Of a stretch of DNA of 64,000 bases, positions 1 to 10,901 are shown piece by piece. A program made the translations under genes and the position numbers. The notes under the pieces were generated by a model, which was not told the DNA's origin, did no database searches, and was given only the letters and a program-made list of their open reading frames with translations. The stretch is from contig NC_135720.1 in assembly GCF_964656455.1 (NCBI RefSeq), forward strand, positions 55,516,598-55,580,597, given 5' to 3'. Position 1 is the stretch's first letter, and every line of letters starts with the position of its first letter. This DNA comes from Halichoerus grypus (Eukaryota > Chordata > Mammalia > Carnivora > Phocidae).

Positions 1-632
1 TCTATCTCTGGTACCTGAGCCCGTGTGGAGTCTCCAAACCCAGTAGATCCCTGTGGTGTGTTTCCATGCTGCTCCTCCCGGGGGAGGAAGGGCAGTCTCC
101 CCAGATCTGCCGCTTGTTGGGTCCCTGCTGGAAGAGCAGTGGCCCGACTGTGCTGCGGATCATGGTTTATGGCAACCCCGAGCTGAGAGCCCACTCCTCA
201 GCTCTGTCTCTGCAGCTGGCTTCCCTGCTCTGATACCTGGGAGCTCTGCTGCACTCAGGCATCCCTGGTCTTTCTGTGACCCCGAGGGTCCTGAGACCAC
301 ACTGTCCCAGCGAAGGTTCCACCCGCCGCTTAGCCACTGGACAGGAGCAGACTTCTAAAAGTTCTAATTTTGTGCTCTGTGGCTCTATCACTTGCCAAAA
401 GCAGCGGACGGAGGCCCCTTCCCCCACCATCTATCCTCCCGAATATCACCTCGGATTCACTTCTACTCAAGTCCTGCCTTCCAGAAAGTCATCACTTTTC
501 TGTTGAGAGAGTTGTTGCTATTCTTTTCTTTGATCTCCTGTTGAGTTCGTAGGTGTTTAGAATGGTTTGATCCCTATCCAGCTGAATTCCTGGGACCAGA
601 TGAAATCCAGGTCTCCTACTCCTCCCCCACCA
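1..632 (-). mobile_element. L1 5' UTR (carnivoran type), antisense, continues off the left edge
   Basis: GC-richer block whose reverse complement resembles the 5' UTR of carnivoran L1 as I remember it. The right end, near the run TCCTACTCCTCCCCC, would be the 5' terminus, so the element points left and its ORFs would lie outside the window. The UTR is the internal promoter of L1. Short open frames on both strands look like chance products of the GC-rich UTR. The boundary at about 632 abuts older L1 sequence, so this younger L1 seems to have inserted into an older one. Family recognition is from memory; the exact subfamily is not determinable here. Confidence 0.7.
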
Positions 633-1835
633 TTTTATTTTCTATTTCTGAGTTTCAGTACTTTAGACACCTCATATAAATGGAATCATGCAGTGTTTGT
701 TTTTTTGTGACAAGTTTATTTCATTTAGCATAGTGTCCTCAAGGTTCAATCATATTGCAGCATATGACAGGATTTCTTTATTTTCAAAGGCTAAATAATA
801 TTCCTTTGCACGTATATACCACATTTTCCTTATTCATTCATCCATTGATGGACATTTAGATTGCTTACATCTCTTGACTATTGTGAATAATGCTGCAGGG
901 AACGTGGGAGTGCTAATATCTCTTTGAGATACTGTTTATAATTCTTTTATTCCTCAAAGTGGGATTGTTGGATCATATGGTAATTGTATTTTTAATTGTT
1001 TGAGGAACTTCCATACTGTTTTCTATAGCTGTGGTACCATTTTACATTCCCAGCAATAGTTCATGAGGGTTCCAATTTCTCCATATCCTCGTCAACATTT
1101 GTTATTTATTCATTTTTTTATAGTGACCATCCTCACAGGTGTGAGGGGATATCTTATTATGGTTTTAATTTACATTCCCCTAATGATTAATGATCTTTTC
1201 ATCTGCTTGCTGGCCATCTGTATATCTTCTTTGAAGAATTGTCTATTTAAGTACTTTGTACACGTTTTAAATGGATGATTTGGGGGTTTTTTGTTGTTGA
1301 ATTGTAGTTGTTCTTTATATATTCTAAATATTAACTTATTTTCAGATGTATGGTTTGCAAATCTTTTCTCCCAGTAAATAGTTGCCTTTCACTCTGTGGA
1401 TTATTTTTTTTGCTGCACGTAAGTTTTTTTTAAGTTTTATAAAGTCCCACTTGTCAATTTTTGCTTTTGTTACCTGTGCTTTTGAAGTCACATCCAGGAA
1501 AATATTGCCGATCCTATGTCACAAAGATTTTTTCCTCTGTTTTCTTCTAGGGATTTTATAGTTTCAGGTCTTACATTCATGTGTTTAATCCATCTTGAGT
1601 TAATTTTTGCATATGGTATAAGGTAAAGGTACAACTTCATTCTTTTGTAAATGGATATCCAGTTTTCCTGACAGTTATTAAGGAGCCTCTTCTTTCCCAG
1701 TTGTATAGCCTTGGCACTCTTGTTGAAGATCACTTGACTAAATGCACAAGGCTTTATTTTTGGGTTCTCCATTCTGTTCATTTGGTCTATATGTCTGTCT
1801 TTATGTCAGCACCATACTGTTTTCATTACTTTAGA
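633..1835 (-). mobile_element. Old L1, C-terminal ORF2 region, left piece
   Basis: The reverse complement follows the end of mammalian L1 ORF2 in order, through the blocks resembling RPETIK, the transfer region and the MEYYSAIKK-like C-terminal part. It is broken by many stops and frameshifts, which indicates an old L1M-type copy. It stops inside ORF2 at about 1835 and resumes in register at 5869, so 1836-5868 was inserted later. The left end is cut by the younger L1 at about 632. Confidence 0.85.
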
Positions 1836-1994
1836 TGGTATGGACTGAATGTTTGTATCTTTCCCAAATCACATATTGAAGCCTTAACCTTCAATGTGAC
1901 TGCATTTGTAGATAGGGCGTGTGAGGAGGTGATAAATGTCTGTGAGGAGGTGATAGAGGTAAGAGTGGGGCCCTAATCTGATAGGGCTGGTGTT
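1836..1994 (+). mobile_element. LTR 5' half (MLT1/MaLR-like), split by an insertion
   Basis: Begins TGGTATGGACTGAATG, the typical start of a common MaLR-like LTR, and follows it to 'ATAGGGCTGGTG'. The matching remainder starts at about 5631 with 'CTTATAAGGAG'. The two halves fit as one LTR opened by a 3.6-kb insertion. A decayed 5-bp target duplication in the host L1 is possible (TTAGA at 1831-1835, GTAGC at 5869-5873; three of five match). The family name is from memory, without a database search. Confidence 0.65.
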
Positions 1995-2017
1995 GGAGAA
2001 GGTCATGGCTGGCCACT

Positions 2018-2079
2018 GATGCCCAGCTGGAGGCTGCAGCTTAAGTTAGATGCCCAACTGGAGGCTGCAGCTCAAGTTA
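2018..2079 (+). repeat. 31-bp tandem repeat, two copies
   Basis: Copies at 2018-2048 and 2049-2079 differ at two of 31 positions. The unit is not a multiple of three, so the duplication would shift a reading frame. It lies at the start of the retroviral internal segment. Confidence 0.85.
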
Positions 2080-3479
2080 GAAAGTTGGAAGAAGAGCTGA
2101 GGTTAGAGAAGGATGTGTGATTGTCCACAGCAGATTCTGGGCTGGCAGATAAGGTGGGAGAGTAGGATAATAAGTTGAAGATTTTAGCATGCTATTTTGC
2201 CAAGCTAGAAGGCACAAACTGGCACAGATTAAAGTCTGAGTGCTGTGACAGTGCCTGATGGGGGCACTAAAAGGTAGAATCTATGGGAAGACAAGGAGAA
2301 TGAAGAGGAGGATGCTGTGATAATCAGTGAGGAAACAGAAGAAACACCCTATGCCGTCTGACCCCTAATACAAAGGAAAGCAAAAGCATAGCAACAACAA
2401 TCCCAGCCAGCAAGGCAGCCCCCAATTCAGGAAACATTCATGATTAGAGAATACACTTCCACTGAGCTTATTGATATGAGGCCAAGTTCCAGTAAAAGCC
2501 CAGGGAAAGTAGCCAAGGATGGTTAGTGTGGTTATGGGATTTGGGATGGGGCTGGGGGCTGGGGAGGACAGCAGTGGTGTTTCTCTCACAGGGCAGGAGG
2601 CAGAGAAAATGAGCAGCGTCACCACACACCCTGCCCTTTGGCAGTGCCGGCCTAGTATTAAGGGGGGAGGGGTAGTGGTGGTTTAAGGTACTCACCTCTT
2701 TATAGATTGGATTATTCCAGCCTGAAGGGAGGTTTGGCTTAATGATCAGGATATCCCTGGACAAGTGGGACCCTGGAAATCTACAAAAGAACTACAATAC
2801 ATTCTTAGGGAGTTGGAAATGAGGTAGGTCACTTACGCCCTTGTCTTTGAAGGCCTTGATGGGACCATATGCACTGCAGGAATGAAAACCAAGATACTCC
2901 AATTCACCCCTATCACCTGGAATGGGACTCTGATATCCATGGTGAGCCCAGTTGTACAACAAGACATTATGATGTTAGGCAATTCATTGCAGATCTGGGG
3001 AAAACTGAGAATCCCAGGAATGGGTACAAATTGTGGGAAAGACCCAAGACAGAGAGGGACCTCAAAAAGTCAAAAGGCTATTCCAATCAGCTGTGAAGGA
3101 TCATATAAAAGTAAGCTGGAAGCAGATGTGGTTTGACCTCATCACAGCTCACATTGTTCTCCCCCACAAGAACATGAGGTTTTTATCTGTCCAATACCAG
3201 AAAGTATATTGAGCACTGATATCCTACAGGGTTAAAATCTGCAAACCTCTATTGATGATTTCCACTTTCAGGTTAGAGTAAGCAAACCAGTGCTGAAGGG
3301 AAATACCAACTGGGAGCCAGTAAGTCCATGAATGGTAACTGTCAAACAATATAATTTTCCTGGGAGGGGAGCATAGAGAAATAGAAGAAACTATCCAAGA
3401 ACTGCACAGAGTGAGTACTGTACGTTCTGCCCATGGTGCTTTCAACAGCCTGTGGACTACAAAAATTGAACAAGGAAGT

Positions 3480-4100
3480 GCCCCCATCCATGTGACTGTT
3501 CCCAACATTGCCATTATCTTAAAATACCTTGGCCATGGTCCTAGAAGTGTAGCATGCTGTATTGGACTTAACAAAAGCTTTTTTCAGTTTTCCCCTGACT
3601 GCTTAGCCAGAAGATCAATTTGCTGTCACATGGGAAGGACAACAGTAGACTTTTCAAATGCTTCCTCAAGGCTATCTGCACAGCCCCATAATATGCCACA
3701 GGATGGTAGCCCAAGATCTGCCCTTGTTCTTCTTCCCCACATTAGTAAAATGGGCCTATTACATTGATGATAAAATGTTAACATGTGAAGACTTGCCTCT
3801 GCAGACTTTGCTAGAACATACATGAAAAAGAGGATAGGCAGTGAACCCACAGAAAATTCAAGGCCCAGTCACCACCGTAAGGTTTTTGGGAGTCATTATA
3901 CCTGGGTTTGATGCACACTGTTCCAGAAGCTATGATTGATAAGATGCAAGCCTATCCAACCACTAAGAATGTGAAAAAGGTGCAAGCTTTTATATGGATT
4001 TTGAGGTTTTGGAGGACTTTTATTTCCCACCTGGTACAGTACACCCATCCCATATACCACCTGGTAAAGAAAGGGCACACGTGGGACTGGGGAATCAGGC
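3480..4100 (+). pseudogene. Retroviral reverse transcriptase remains (pol), non-functional
   Basis: In frame 1, bases 3757-3771 encode Tyr-Tyr-Ile-Asp-Asp, which carries the YIDD catalytic box of retroviral polymerases. Flanking frames give other polymerase-like blocks: an LDL/LTKAFF-like segment near 3560-3600 and a FLG(V) segment near 3885-3900. These are spread over different frames with in-frame stops, so the gene is broken by both stops and indels. The polymerase family assignment is secure from the motif order. The retroviral subclass is not. Confidence 0.8.
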
Positions 4101-4664
4101 CAAAAGGCAAAAATTCTAGTGGGGGAAGAAAAGAAAAAAAATACTAGTGAAGCAGATTAAAGCTCTGGGCATCTCTCAAGCAGGGCTCCCATTTGAGTTA
4201 GATGTGTCTGTGATTCTGGAAGGCATGGGTTGGGCTCTGTGGCAGAGGCAAAAAAGAAAAAAATCGAGTACCCTTAGGATTTGGTCTCAGCTCTGGTAGG
4301 GGACAGAAACCCGATATACCCATATAGAGCAATAGCTTCTAGCAGTGCATACAGTGCTCCTCCACGTAGAGCCTCTTACGAAGCAACAGCATATCATCCT
4401 AAGAACTTCTCTTCCCTAGGGAAAGGGGTTGAGAATATGTTCTGTTGACCCACCTCTGCCATGGCTCAAACTCCCACTTTGACTAATTTGCATGCCTATT
4501 TGCAGCAGAGAAACACCCAGTCTGCCAGTCCACTGTCTTTAGGAATGTGGGTGCTACTTGTCCTTGTAAGAGTTATAGATCCTCTAAATGCCCCCTCCCC
4601 TAGTCCTGTGTTGCCTTCTGTTGCCTATAGAAAAGGAGTAGGGGGAATTCCCTCTGAGGCCTGA

Positions 4665-5060
4665 TATACAGATGGGTCTAGTTGAGACAGCCTATCCACA
4701 TGGACTATAGTCACTATTCAGCCCAAAACTGACATTATCTAGCTGGAAACAGGAATGTTCAGTGGGCTGAACTCAGAGAAGTCTGGCTGGTGATCGATCA
4801 CTCATGAATCCTGGGTATTAAACCTTTGGACTGATAGTTGAAGCTTTTCTAAAGAGATTAACCTATGGCTTGGACAATGGGAAACTGAGGGACGGAGGAT
4901 CATAAATAAGCCCTTGTGGGGTCAGTGTATGTCGAAAGACAGCCTGGGGCATCCTCACTGTTTTCTATTTCCTGGCTCATAAGGTGTTGATACCCTCTGG
5001 CAATCAGAAAGCTGATGCCCTAGCTCAGGTGTATGAGCCCTAGCAACCCACCCTTTAGTA
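4665..5060 (+). pseudogene. Retroviral RNase H remains (pol), non-functional
   Basis: Tyr-Thr-Asp-Gly-Ser is encoded at 4665-4679 and Thr-Asp-Ser at 4830-4838, both in frame 3. These match two acidic active-site motifs of retroviral RNase H in spacing and order. A stop directly precedes the first motif and others follow each motif, so it is dead. It lies downstream of the polymerase remains, as expected in pol. Confidence 0.7.
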
Positions 5061-5095
5061 GATACAGCAGATTGGGTGCATAGAAAGGGTGGCCA

Positions 5096-5268
5096 TGGAG
5101 CACCTGGGATGGCTCAGTTGGTTAAGTGTCCAACTTTTGATTTTGGCTCAGGTCATGATCTCAGGGTTGTAAGATGAAGTCCCATGTCGGGCTCCACGCT
5201 GGGTGTGGAACCTGTTTAAGATTCTCACTCTCCCCTTTTCTCTGCCCCTCTCCCCCTCCCTCTCTAAA
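5096..5268 (+). mobile_element. CAN-SINE (older subtype)
   Basis: Head near 5098 reads GCACCTGGGATGGCTCAG, followed by the 'GGCTCAGGTCATGATCTCAGG' body and a CT-rich tract. The tail runs into a purine microsatellite. It is inserted in the retroviral segment and is therefore younger than it. Confidence 0.9.
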
Positions 5269-5377
5269 AAAGAAGGAAGGGAGGGAGGGAGGGAGGGAGG
5301 AAGGAAGGAAGGAAGGAAGGAAGGAAGGAAGGAAGGAAGGAAGGAAGGAAAGAAAAGAAAAGAAAAAGAGAGAGTTG
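5269..5377 (+). repeat. (GGGA)n/(GGAA)n/(AAAAG)n purine tract
   Basis: An uninterrupted purine stretch of about 100 bp grew from the SINE tail: AAGAAGG, then GGGA units, then about 15 GGAA units, then AAAAG units. Open frames here encode only Lys-Glu-Gly-Arg or Pro-Ser-Phe-Leu type repeats and are not genes. Confidence 0.95.
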
Positions 5378-5630
5378 AGATCATCCGGATGGTAGGTGGC
5401 AATACCCAGTTAAGGCTTCTATATAACCTTTTAAAATTCTGGTGGGTAGGTGTGGAGATCTAGTTATTCAGCCACCCAAGACAAGTCTCATGAGTAAGTT
5501 CCCTTGCTTGGTAAAACTGCCACCTACCAGCCTGGAGTGCTCTGTCTTTTTCTTTGGCTTCTTGCTCCCCATGCATGGGAACCAGTTTCAGATTTCACCT
5601 GGGAATCTCCTGAGGTTTCCAACCAGCAGT

Positions 5631-5868
5631 GGTACTCTTATAAGGAGAACAGACTCCAGAGCTTTTACTCTCTACATGTGCACAAAGAAGAGATTTTGAA
5701 CATGCAGGGAGATGGCTGCCGTCTGCAAACCACAAAGGGAGCTCTCAGCAGGAACTGGATCAGCTGGATTTCAGGGCTTTACAATGTCCAAAACGATGAG
5801 ATATAAATTTCTATTATTTAACTACCCAGTCTGATATTTTGTTATAGCACCCTGAACAGTTTGAGATA
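5631..5868 (+). mobile_element. LTR 3' half (MLT1/MaLR-like)
   Basis: Contains CTTATAAGGAGAACAGACTC, the region 'GGCTGCCGTCTGCAAACC', and the terminal block 'ATAAATTTCTATTATTTAAC' then 'CCAGTCTGATATTTTGTTAT'. This is the 3' half of the LTR whose 5' half ends at about 1994. It ends GAGATA, where an intact copy would end in CA. Confidence 0.7.
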
Positions 5869-6866
5869 GTAGCTTTGTAATATGCTTGAAATTAGGGAGT
5901 GTGAGGCATCCAGTTTTTTTTTTTTTTTTTCCTCAAAATTGTTTTGGTCATTCAGGGTCCTTTCAGATTCCAGATGAATTTTAGAATGGTTTTTCTTCTA
6001 TTCTTGCAAACAAACAAACAAACAAACAAAAACACCACTGGGATTTTGATAGAGCTTGCATTGCATCTGTAGATTACTTTGGGTAGTATGGACTGTTTAA
6101 TATTAAGTTTTCCAATCCTTGAATAAGGATGTTTGTATTCTTTAATATCTTTCAGCAATGTTTTGTGTTTTGTTTCATTTTTTTAAAAAGATTTTATTTA
6201 TTTATTTGAGAGAGACAGCAAGTAAGAGCAGTTGGTGGGGGACAGAGGGAGAGGAGAGAGAGAATCCCAAGCAGACTCCCCGCTGAGTATGGCCTAACAT
6301 GGGACTTGATTTTAGCACCCTGAGATCATGACCTGAGCCGAAATCAAGAGTTGCATGCTTAACTGACTGAGCCACCCAGGCATCCTGAATTTTTCAATGT
6401 ACGAGTTTTTTACCTCTTTGGTTGTTTATTTCTGATTATTTTATCCTTTTGATGCTATTGTAAATGGTATTGTTTTCTTAATTTTCTTTTGGATTGTTTG
6501 CTATTAGTATATAAAAATGCAGCTGATTTTTGTATCCTGAAACTTTGCTGAACTTGTTTATTAATTCTTATGGTTTATTTTGTGTAGGATTTTTAGCATA
6601 ACATCGAACAGAGATAATTTTATTTCTTCCTTTCCAATTTGAATGCCTTTTATTTTTTCTTGCCTAGCCAAACTTTCAGTCCTAAGTTAAATAAAGTGAT
6701 GCAAGTCAGTATCCTTGCCTTGTTTCTGATCTTAGAGGAAAAGCTTTCAGTTTTTCACCATTGAATATGATATTTGCTGTGGGCTTTTTATATATGGCCT
6801 TTATAATAGCAGGGCAATTTTCTTCTGTTCCTAGTTTCTTGAGTGTTTTTATCATGAAAGGGTGCG
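5869..6866 (-). mobile_element. Old L1 ORF2, right piece
   Basis: Continues the ORF2 sequence interrupted at 1835; TAGCTTTGTAATATG picks up exactly where the left piece stopped. The reverse complement corresponds to the end of the reverse transcriptase domain and the following region, with many stops. It contains a SINE at 6180-6385. The 5' end is lost at about 6866, where LTR sequence begins. Confidence 0.85.
6180..6385 (-). mobile_element. CAN-SINE, antisense
   Basis: Starts with AAAGATTTTATTTATTTA (the inverted tail) and ends with the inverted head GAGCCACCCAGGCATCC. It is diverged from the younger copies and is inserted in the old L1. Confidence 0.92.
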
Positions 6867-7107
6867 ACATTCCTGGTTTTGAACGTGAAGGAAGGAGGCA
6901 ATGAGCCAAGGAATGTGAGTGGCCTCTAGAAGCCATTCTGGTGTCTCCAGAAAGGAATACAGGCCTGGGCTAAGACCTTTATTTCAGCCTAGTGAGACCC
7001 ATGTTGAACCTCGAACCTACAGTGCTATATGATAATAAATTAGTGTTCTTTAAGCCACCAAGTTTGGGATAGTTTGTGACATCAGCAATAGAAAACTAAT
7101 ACATTAT
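6867..7107 (+). mobile_element. MLT1-like LTR fragment, 3' half
   Basis: The right half carries the LTR-terminal signature 'AATAAATTAGTGTTCTTTAA', then GCCACCAAGTTTG, ending near AGAAAACTAATACA. The 5' half is missing, and it abuts the truncated L1. Confidence 0.65.
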
Positions 7108-9779
7108 GCCTATGTCTATACTGGGAGTTTTTCTGCAAATAGGCAGACTCTTGTAAAGCAGTAATCTCAATACATAGTGCTTTATAGTTTGCAAAGCGCC
7201 ATATGTATCCATCCACTTATTCATTCAGCTAGGTGATATTTAATCTTGCCTACTATGATTTTTTCTAGGCTTTAGGGAAATTAGGTAAATAATACTTATT
7301 CCTTACTGAACACTTCGAGATGGTTACTTTTATCCCCCTTTCCAAATAAAAGTAGTGAGATCTGACAAATTAGGTGACTTGCTCAAAGTAACACAAATAC
7401 CTTTCTCACTACAAACTCCGGGCTATTGCCACTAGAAACTTGTAGAAGAACAGCAGATTACATTTAGTTGGATATTCGTTCTGATATGACTTGAAATTCC
7501 ATTGTCATTTCCTATCTGTTCTATGAATATAAGCGAGCCATTTAGGCTTTTAACATCTATGTTTTCTGTGAAATGAGAAATAAATATTTAATCCAGTAGC
7601 TCAGTGATGAGTGAGATAGGGCTAGGGCTCCTTGACATGTCTTGGAAGAAAATGTTTATAAATAAATGGTATGATTGTGTCTATTATTTTAGACATCAAG
7701 ATATTCTGGGCTATATGTGTATCACTTTTAATAAGCATGAGATTTAGCAAATAACCATTGGTAGGTAGTGGTATTGGTGTTATTAAGAGCATGAAATAGT
7801 CATACTAGCAGACAGGCTGTGGTCATAAAAAATGCTGACCTTAGGTATCATCTGCTTATTATCTCATTTGCTGAAAAGTTATTTTGCATCATTACAATTC
7901 TACAGATGTTTCACAGATGTCTTTAAGGATATATTTCTGCAGCTTGTTATTAAGCTAACTTCCATGGACTATGGCAGATTTCCATAGCATATTAATGAGA
8001 ACATTATGGAACTGTAAATAAATATGTTTGTAGCAATTGAGATGAAGAGCAGAACTATAAAAATGGTTCTAAAAATCTAATTAACATTTTAACAGTAAAA
8101 AACTTGATGCTTTGATACTGCAGGAGAATGGTCTCAGTCAGTAGACAAAATGAAGAATTCCCAAATGGGCTTAAGAGTGGATGAAACACTGCTATCAATA
8201 TTTAATGGGATATGTCAGATTTTACCACCATTTGAAAGAATGCAAATAGGGGTTACCATAGAAATCACCTTGACAGAAAACTGCACACAAAGCAACACAA
8301 ACTATCCCTCAAGCAGCCTTGCAATGTTACTGTGATGTCCGACTATAGTCTTTTCATATAATCTCTTGATAATGGGGAAAAATGACAGTGTGTATGTGTA
8401 TGAATGTGCATGTATGCCCAATATAACTTGAAAATTATAAGAACAGTACAGAAATTCTAGAGGCAGATATATTCATTTTTCTTTATATCATAATTACTCT
8501 TTGATAAAGCTGTAAATGTCGAGGTTATTTATAGCTTTAACAAGGCATCCATCATAGCTATGCTACTACAAAGACAAGGCAACCTTGGAGATGCCCATAC
8601 TATTTGAATTTAATATGATATTTTATATTTTAGTGATAACCTTCTTTTGTATCATGGCTCTGTGATATTTAAGCATTGCATTTTAGTAGCCTTGACTTAC
8701 ACCAGTCAGACCAGTTGCTTTATCAGATGCAATCTTCCATTGTCATTGGAAAAAAAAATTTTTTTAATACTTGGAAAAAAATTAACCACACGTGTTCTCC
8801 TTTAACTATTTTACACTTATAACAAAAGCTCAAAGCTCAAAAACCATATTAATTTCATGGAATCTTTTAGTAAAAGGAGATAACATTATAAATTCTCCTG
8901 CCCATTAAAAATGAGTGGAATAGGAATGTGGTGTTGTAAAAGGAAAAAAAAAAAAGCATTAATTGCTTTATCAAGGGAGGGGGGACAGTTGTAGACATAT
9001 AAATGTAAAACAAATTGTAATGATTATCTTAAAAGGTAAGGAGAAAAGTCTGACACATTTTTTTCTTCAAATAATTTATGCATGTTTGAATTGAATGAAT
9101 GTTATTTTTAATAACATAAACATAAACATTAGTCAATAAATAAACAAGAATCCTAAAGTTTCACTTTATGATCAATGGAGGGAGACAGAAAGAGGAAAAG
9201 AAAAATGGAAATAAATTTAAAAGAAAAGAGAATAGTTAATAGAGAAAAAGATAAGTTGATCTGAAGGAAGTAGGAGGGATATGATACAGGAAGCTTTTGA
9301 ACAGGAAGAGGCAGAGCTGGTTAGGGAAGAGAGAGGAGGAAACACAAAGCATGGGAGGTAAAGATCCTTTCTCCACAAGCTTCCCTGAAGAAATTTCATA
9401 GATTTAAAAGAAGAGGGTTCACGTCCCTCAGAGCTATTAAAAAATTAGAGATGATTCAAAAAAAGAAATGGTCCCATTTATTGTCAGACTCACACCACTT
9501 AGCATTTTGTTTCTTTCTCTTATGTCACTTGTATTAGGCCTTGGGTTTTGTTGTTCTAAGTGTACCCATCAGTCTCTCCCACTGGTCTATAAACTCCTGA
9601 TTCATTTCTTCATCTCCCAATTCAAGGCTCCTAACCACGGAGGATTGAAAGACATAAAGAAGATCAACAAAGAGAAACTGACAAACTTACCCACATAGAA
9701 GAAGTTTTGGTATACTTCAGAAACACAGAAACACAGCCAGAAAAGTTGAAGAGAGAAAGAATTGGAGATTTAAATAACT
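7108..9779. other. Mostly unique AT-rich DNA
   Basis: No repeat or exon is clearly supported except a MIR-like relic at about 7300-7425. A short open frame at 8150-8335 has no recognisable domain. Purine-rich sequence at 9175-9420 is low complexity. The block may be plain intergenic or intronic DNA. Confidence 0.5.
7300..7425 (-). repeat. MIR-like relic
   Basis: The TTATCCCC block, then 'GGTGACTTGCTCAAAGTAAC', resembles the inverted core of MIR. Divergence is high and the ends are uncertain. Confidence 0.45.
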
Positions 9780-9878
9780 AACTCAAAGCTTCTTTGAATA
9801 TATATTTCCATATATGTATAATAACTTGTATCCAACAAAATGAACATTATTTCAAAGTACACACAGATAATTTTTTTT

Positions 9879-10065
9879 TATTTTTTAAAAGATTTTATTT
9901 ATTTATTTGAAAGAGAGTGAGAGAGGGAGAGAAAGTACAGAGGGAGAGGGAGAAGCAGACTCCCTGCTGAGCAGGGAACCCGATATAGGACTCAATCCCA
10001 GGACCCTGGGATCATGACCTGAGCTGAAGGCAGATGCTTAACCAACTGAGCCACCCAGGCGCCCC
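9879..10065 (-). mobile_element. CAN-SINE, antisense
   Basis: Inverted tail AAAGATTTTATTTATTTATT and inverted head GAGCCACCCAGGCGCCCC. Flanks share an imperfect duplication (CACACAGATAATTTTT on the left, CACACAGATTATTTTT on the right), as expected from L1-driven insertion. Confidence 0.95.
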
Positions 10066-10677
10066 AACACACAGATTATTTTTAAAAACTTAACTTGTGT
10101 AAGGCTACAATGGCAATCTCAACAAATTTCAAAAATGTCAACATCATACAAACAACATTCTCAAACACAATGTAATAATATTTTAGAAATCAGAAAAATT
10201 ATAAAATTTTCTCTTCCTACCTGTCCCGCATGGTGATTTGGTGGGAGAGTATACTTATTAATAATTTGTGCATTAAAGAGGAAATTAATTAGAAGTCAGA
10301 AAATATTTAGAACTGAATAAATATTAAAGCACTATGTATCAAAACTCAGAAGATGCAGTTAAAGTGGATCTTAAGGAGCAGTTTATATTCTATATCAAGC
10401 CAATTTGTAGCCTATATTAAGAGCAATTTATAGTATAGGGAACAATTGATAGTCTATATTAGGACGCTATACATATTTGAATATATACAGTGATTGTCAA
10501 AATCAAGATAAAAGGAACAACAGGAAAACACATAATTTAAAAGAAAGGAAATTAAAGAGATGGAAGCAGAAGTTAATGAAATAGAAAAAAAGACCACAAA
10601 ACAAAAATCATTAATAAAATTAAAGAGTTTCCTGAAAAGAAAGATGAAATAAACTTGTCAAATCTGATACAAAAACA

Positions 10678-10901
10678 GGGGCACCTAGGTGGCTCAGTTG
10701 GTAAAGCATCCAACTCTTGATTTCGGCTCAGATCATGATCTCAGGGTTGTGAAATCAAGCCCTGTATTGGGCTCCATGCTCAAGGAATCTGCTTGAAATT
10801 CTCTCTCTCCCTCTCCCTCTGCCCTTCCTCCTACTCACAAGCTCACTATCTCTCTCTCTCTCAAATAAATAAAATCTTAAAAAATTTGATTAAAAAAAAA
10901 C
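10678..10901 (+). mobile_element. CAN-SINE (older subtype)
   Basis: Head GGGGCACCTAGGTGGCTCAG, CT-rich middle, CAAATAAATAAAATC tail and terminal A-run. It lies in the old L1, oriented opposite to the SINE 612 bp upstream. Confidence 0.95.

Larger units (their letters stand above)
1995..5630 (+). mobile_element. Degenerate endogenous retrovirus internal segment with pol remains
   Basis: Plus-strand retroviral relic of about 3.6 kb, riddled with stops and frame changes. A coiled-coil-like, gag-like stretch lies near 2050-2110 just after two 31-bp repeats. Reverse transcriptase remains lie around 3480-4100 and RNase H remains around 4665-5060. No protease or integrase could be traced with confidence, and no pair of its own LTRs was found. 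A SINE with a purine microsatellite sits at 5096-5377. The segment lies inside an LTR that itself lies in an L1. It cannot encode a functional protein. An ERVL-like class is my weak guess. Confidence 0.75.

Noticed and set aside
53..552. Overlapping frames in the GC-rich left edge as a coding exon or CpG island
   Set aside because: The block fits an antisense L1 5' UTR, frames lie on both strands, and CpG is sparse.
5174..5463. Open frames with Lys-Glu-Gly-Arg or Pro-Ser-Phe-Leu repeats
   Set aside because: Direct translation of a GGAA/GGGA microsatellite grown from a SINE tail.
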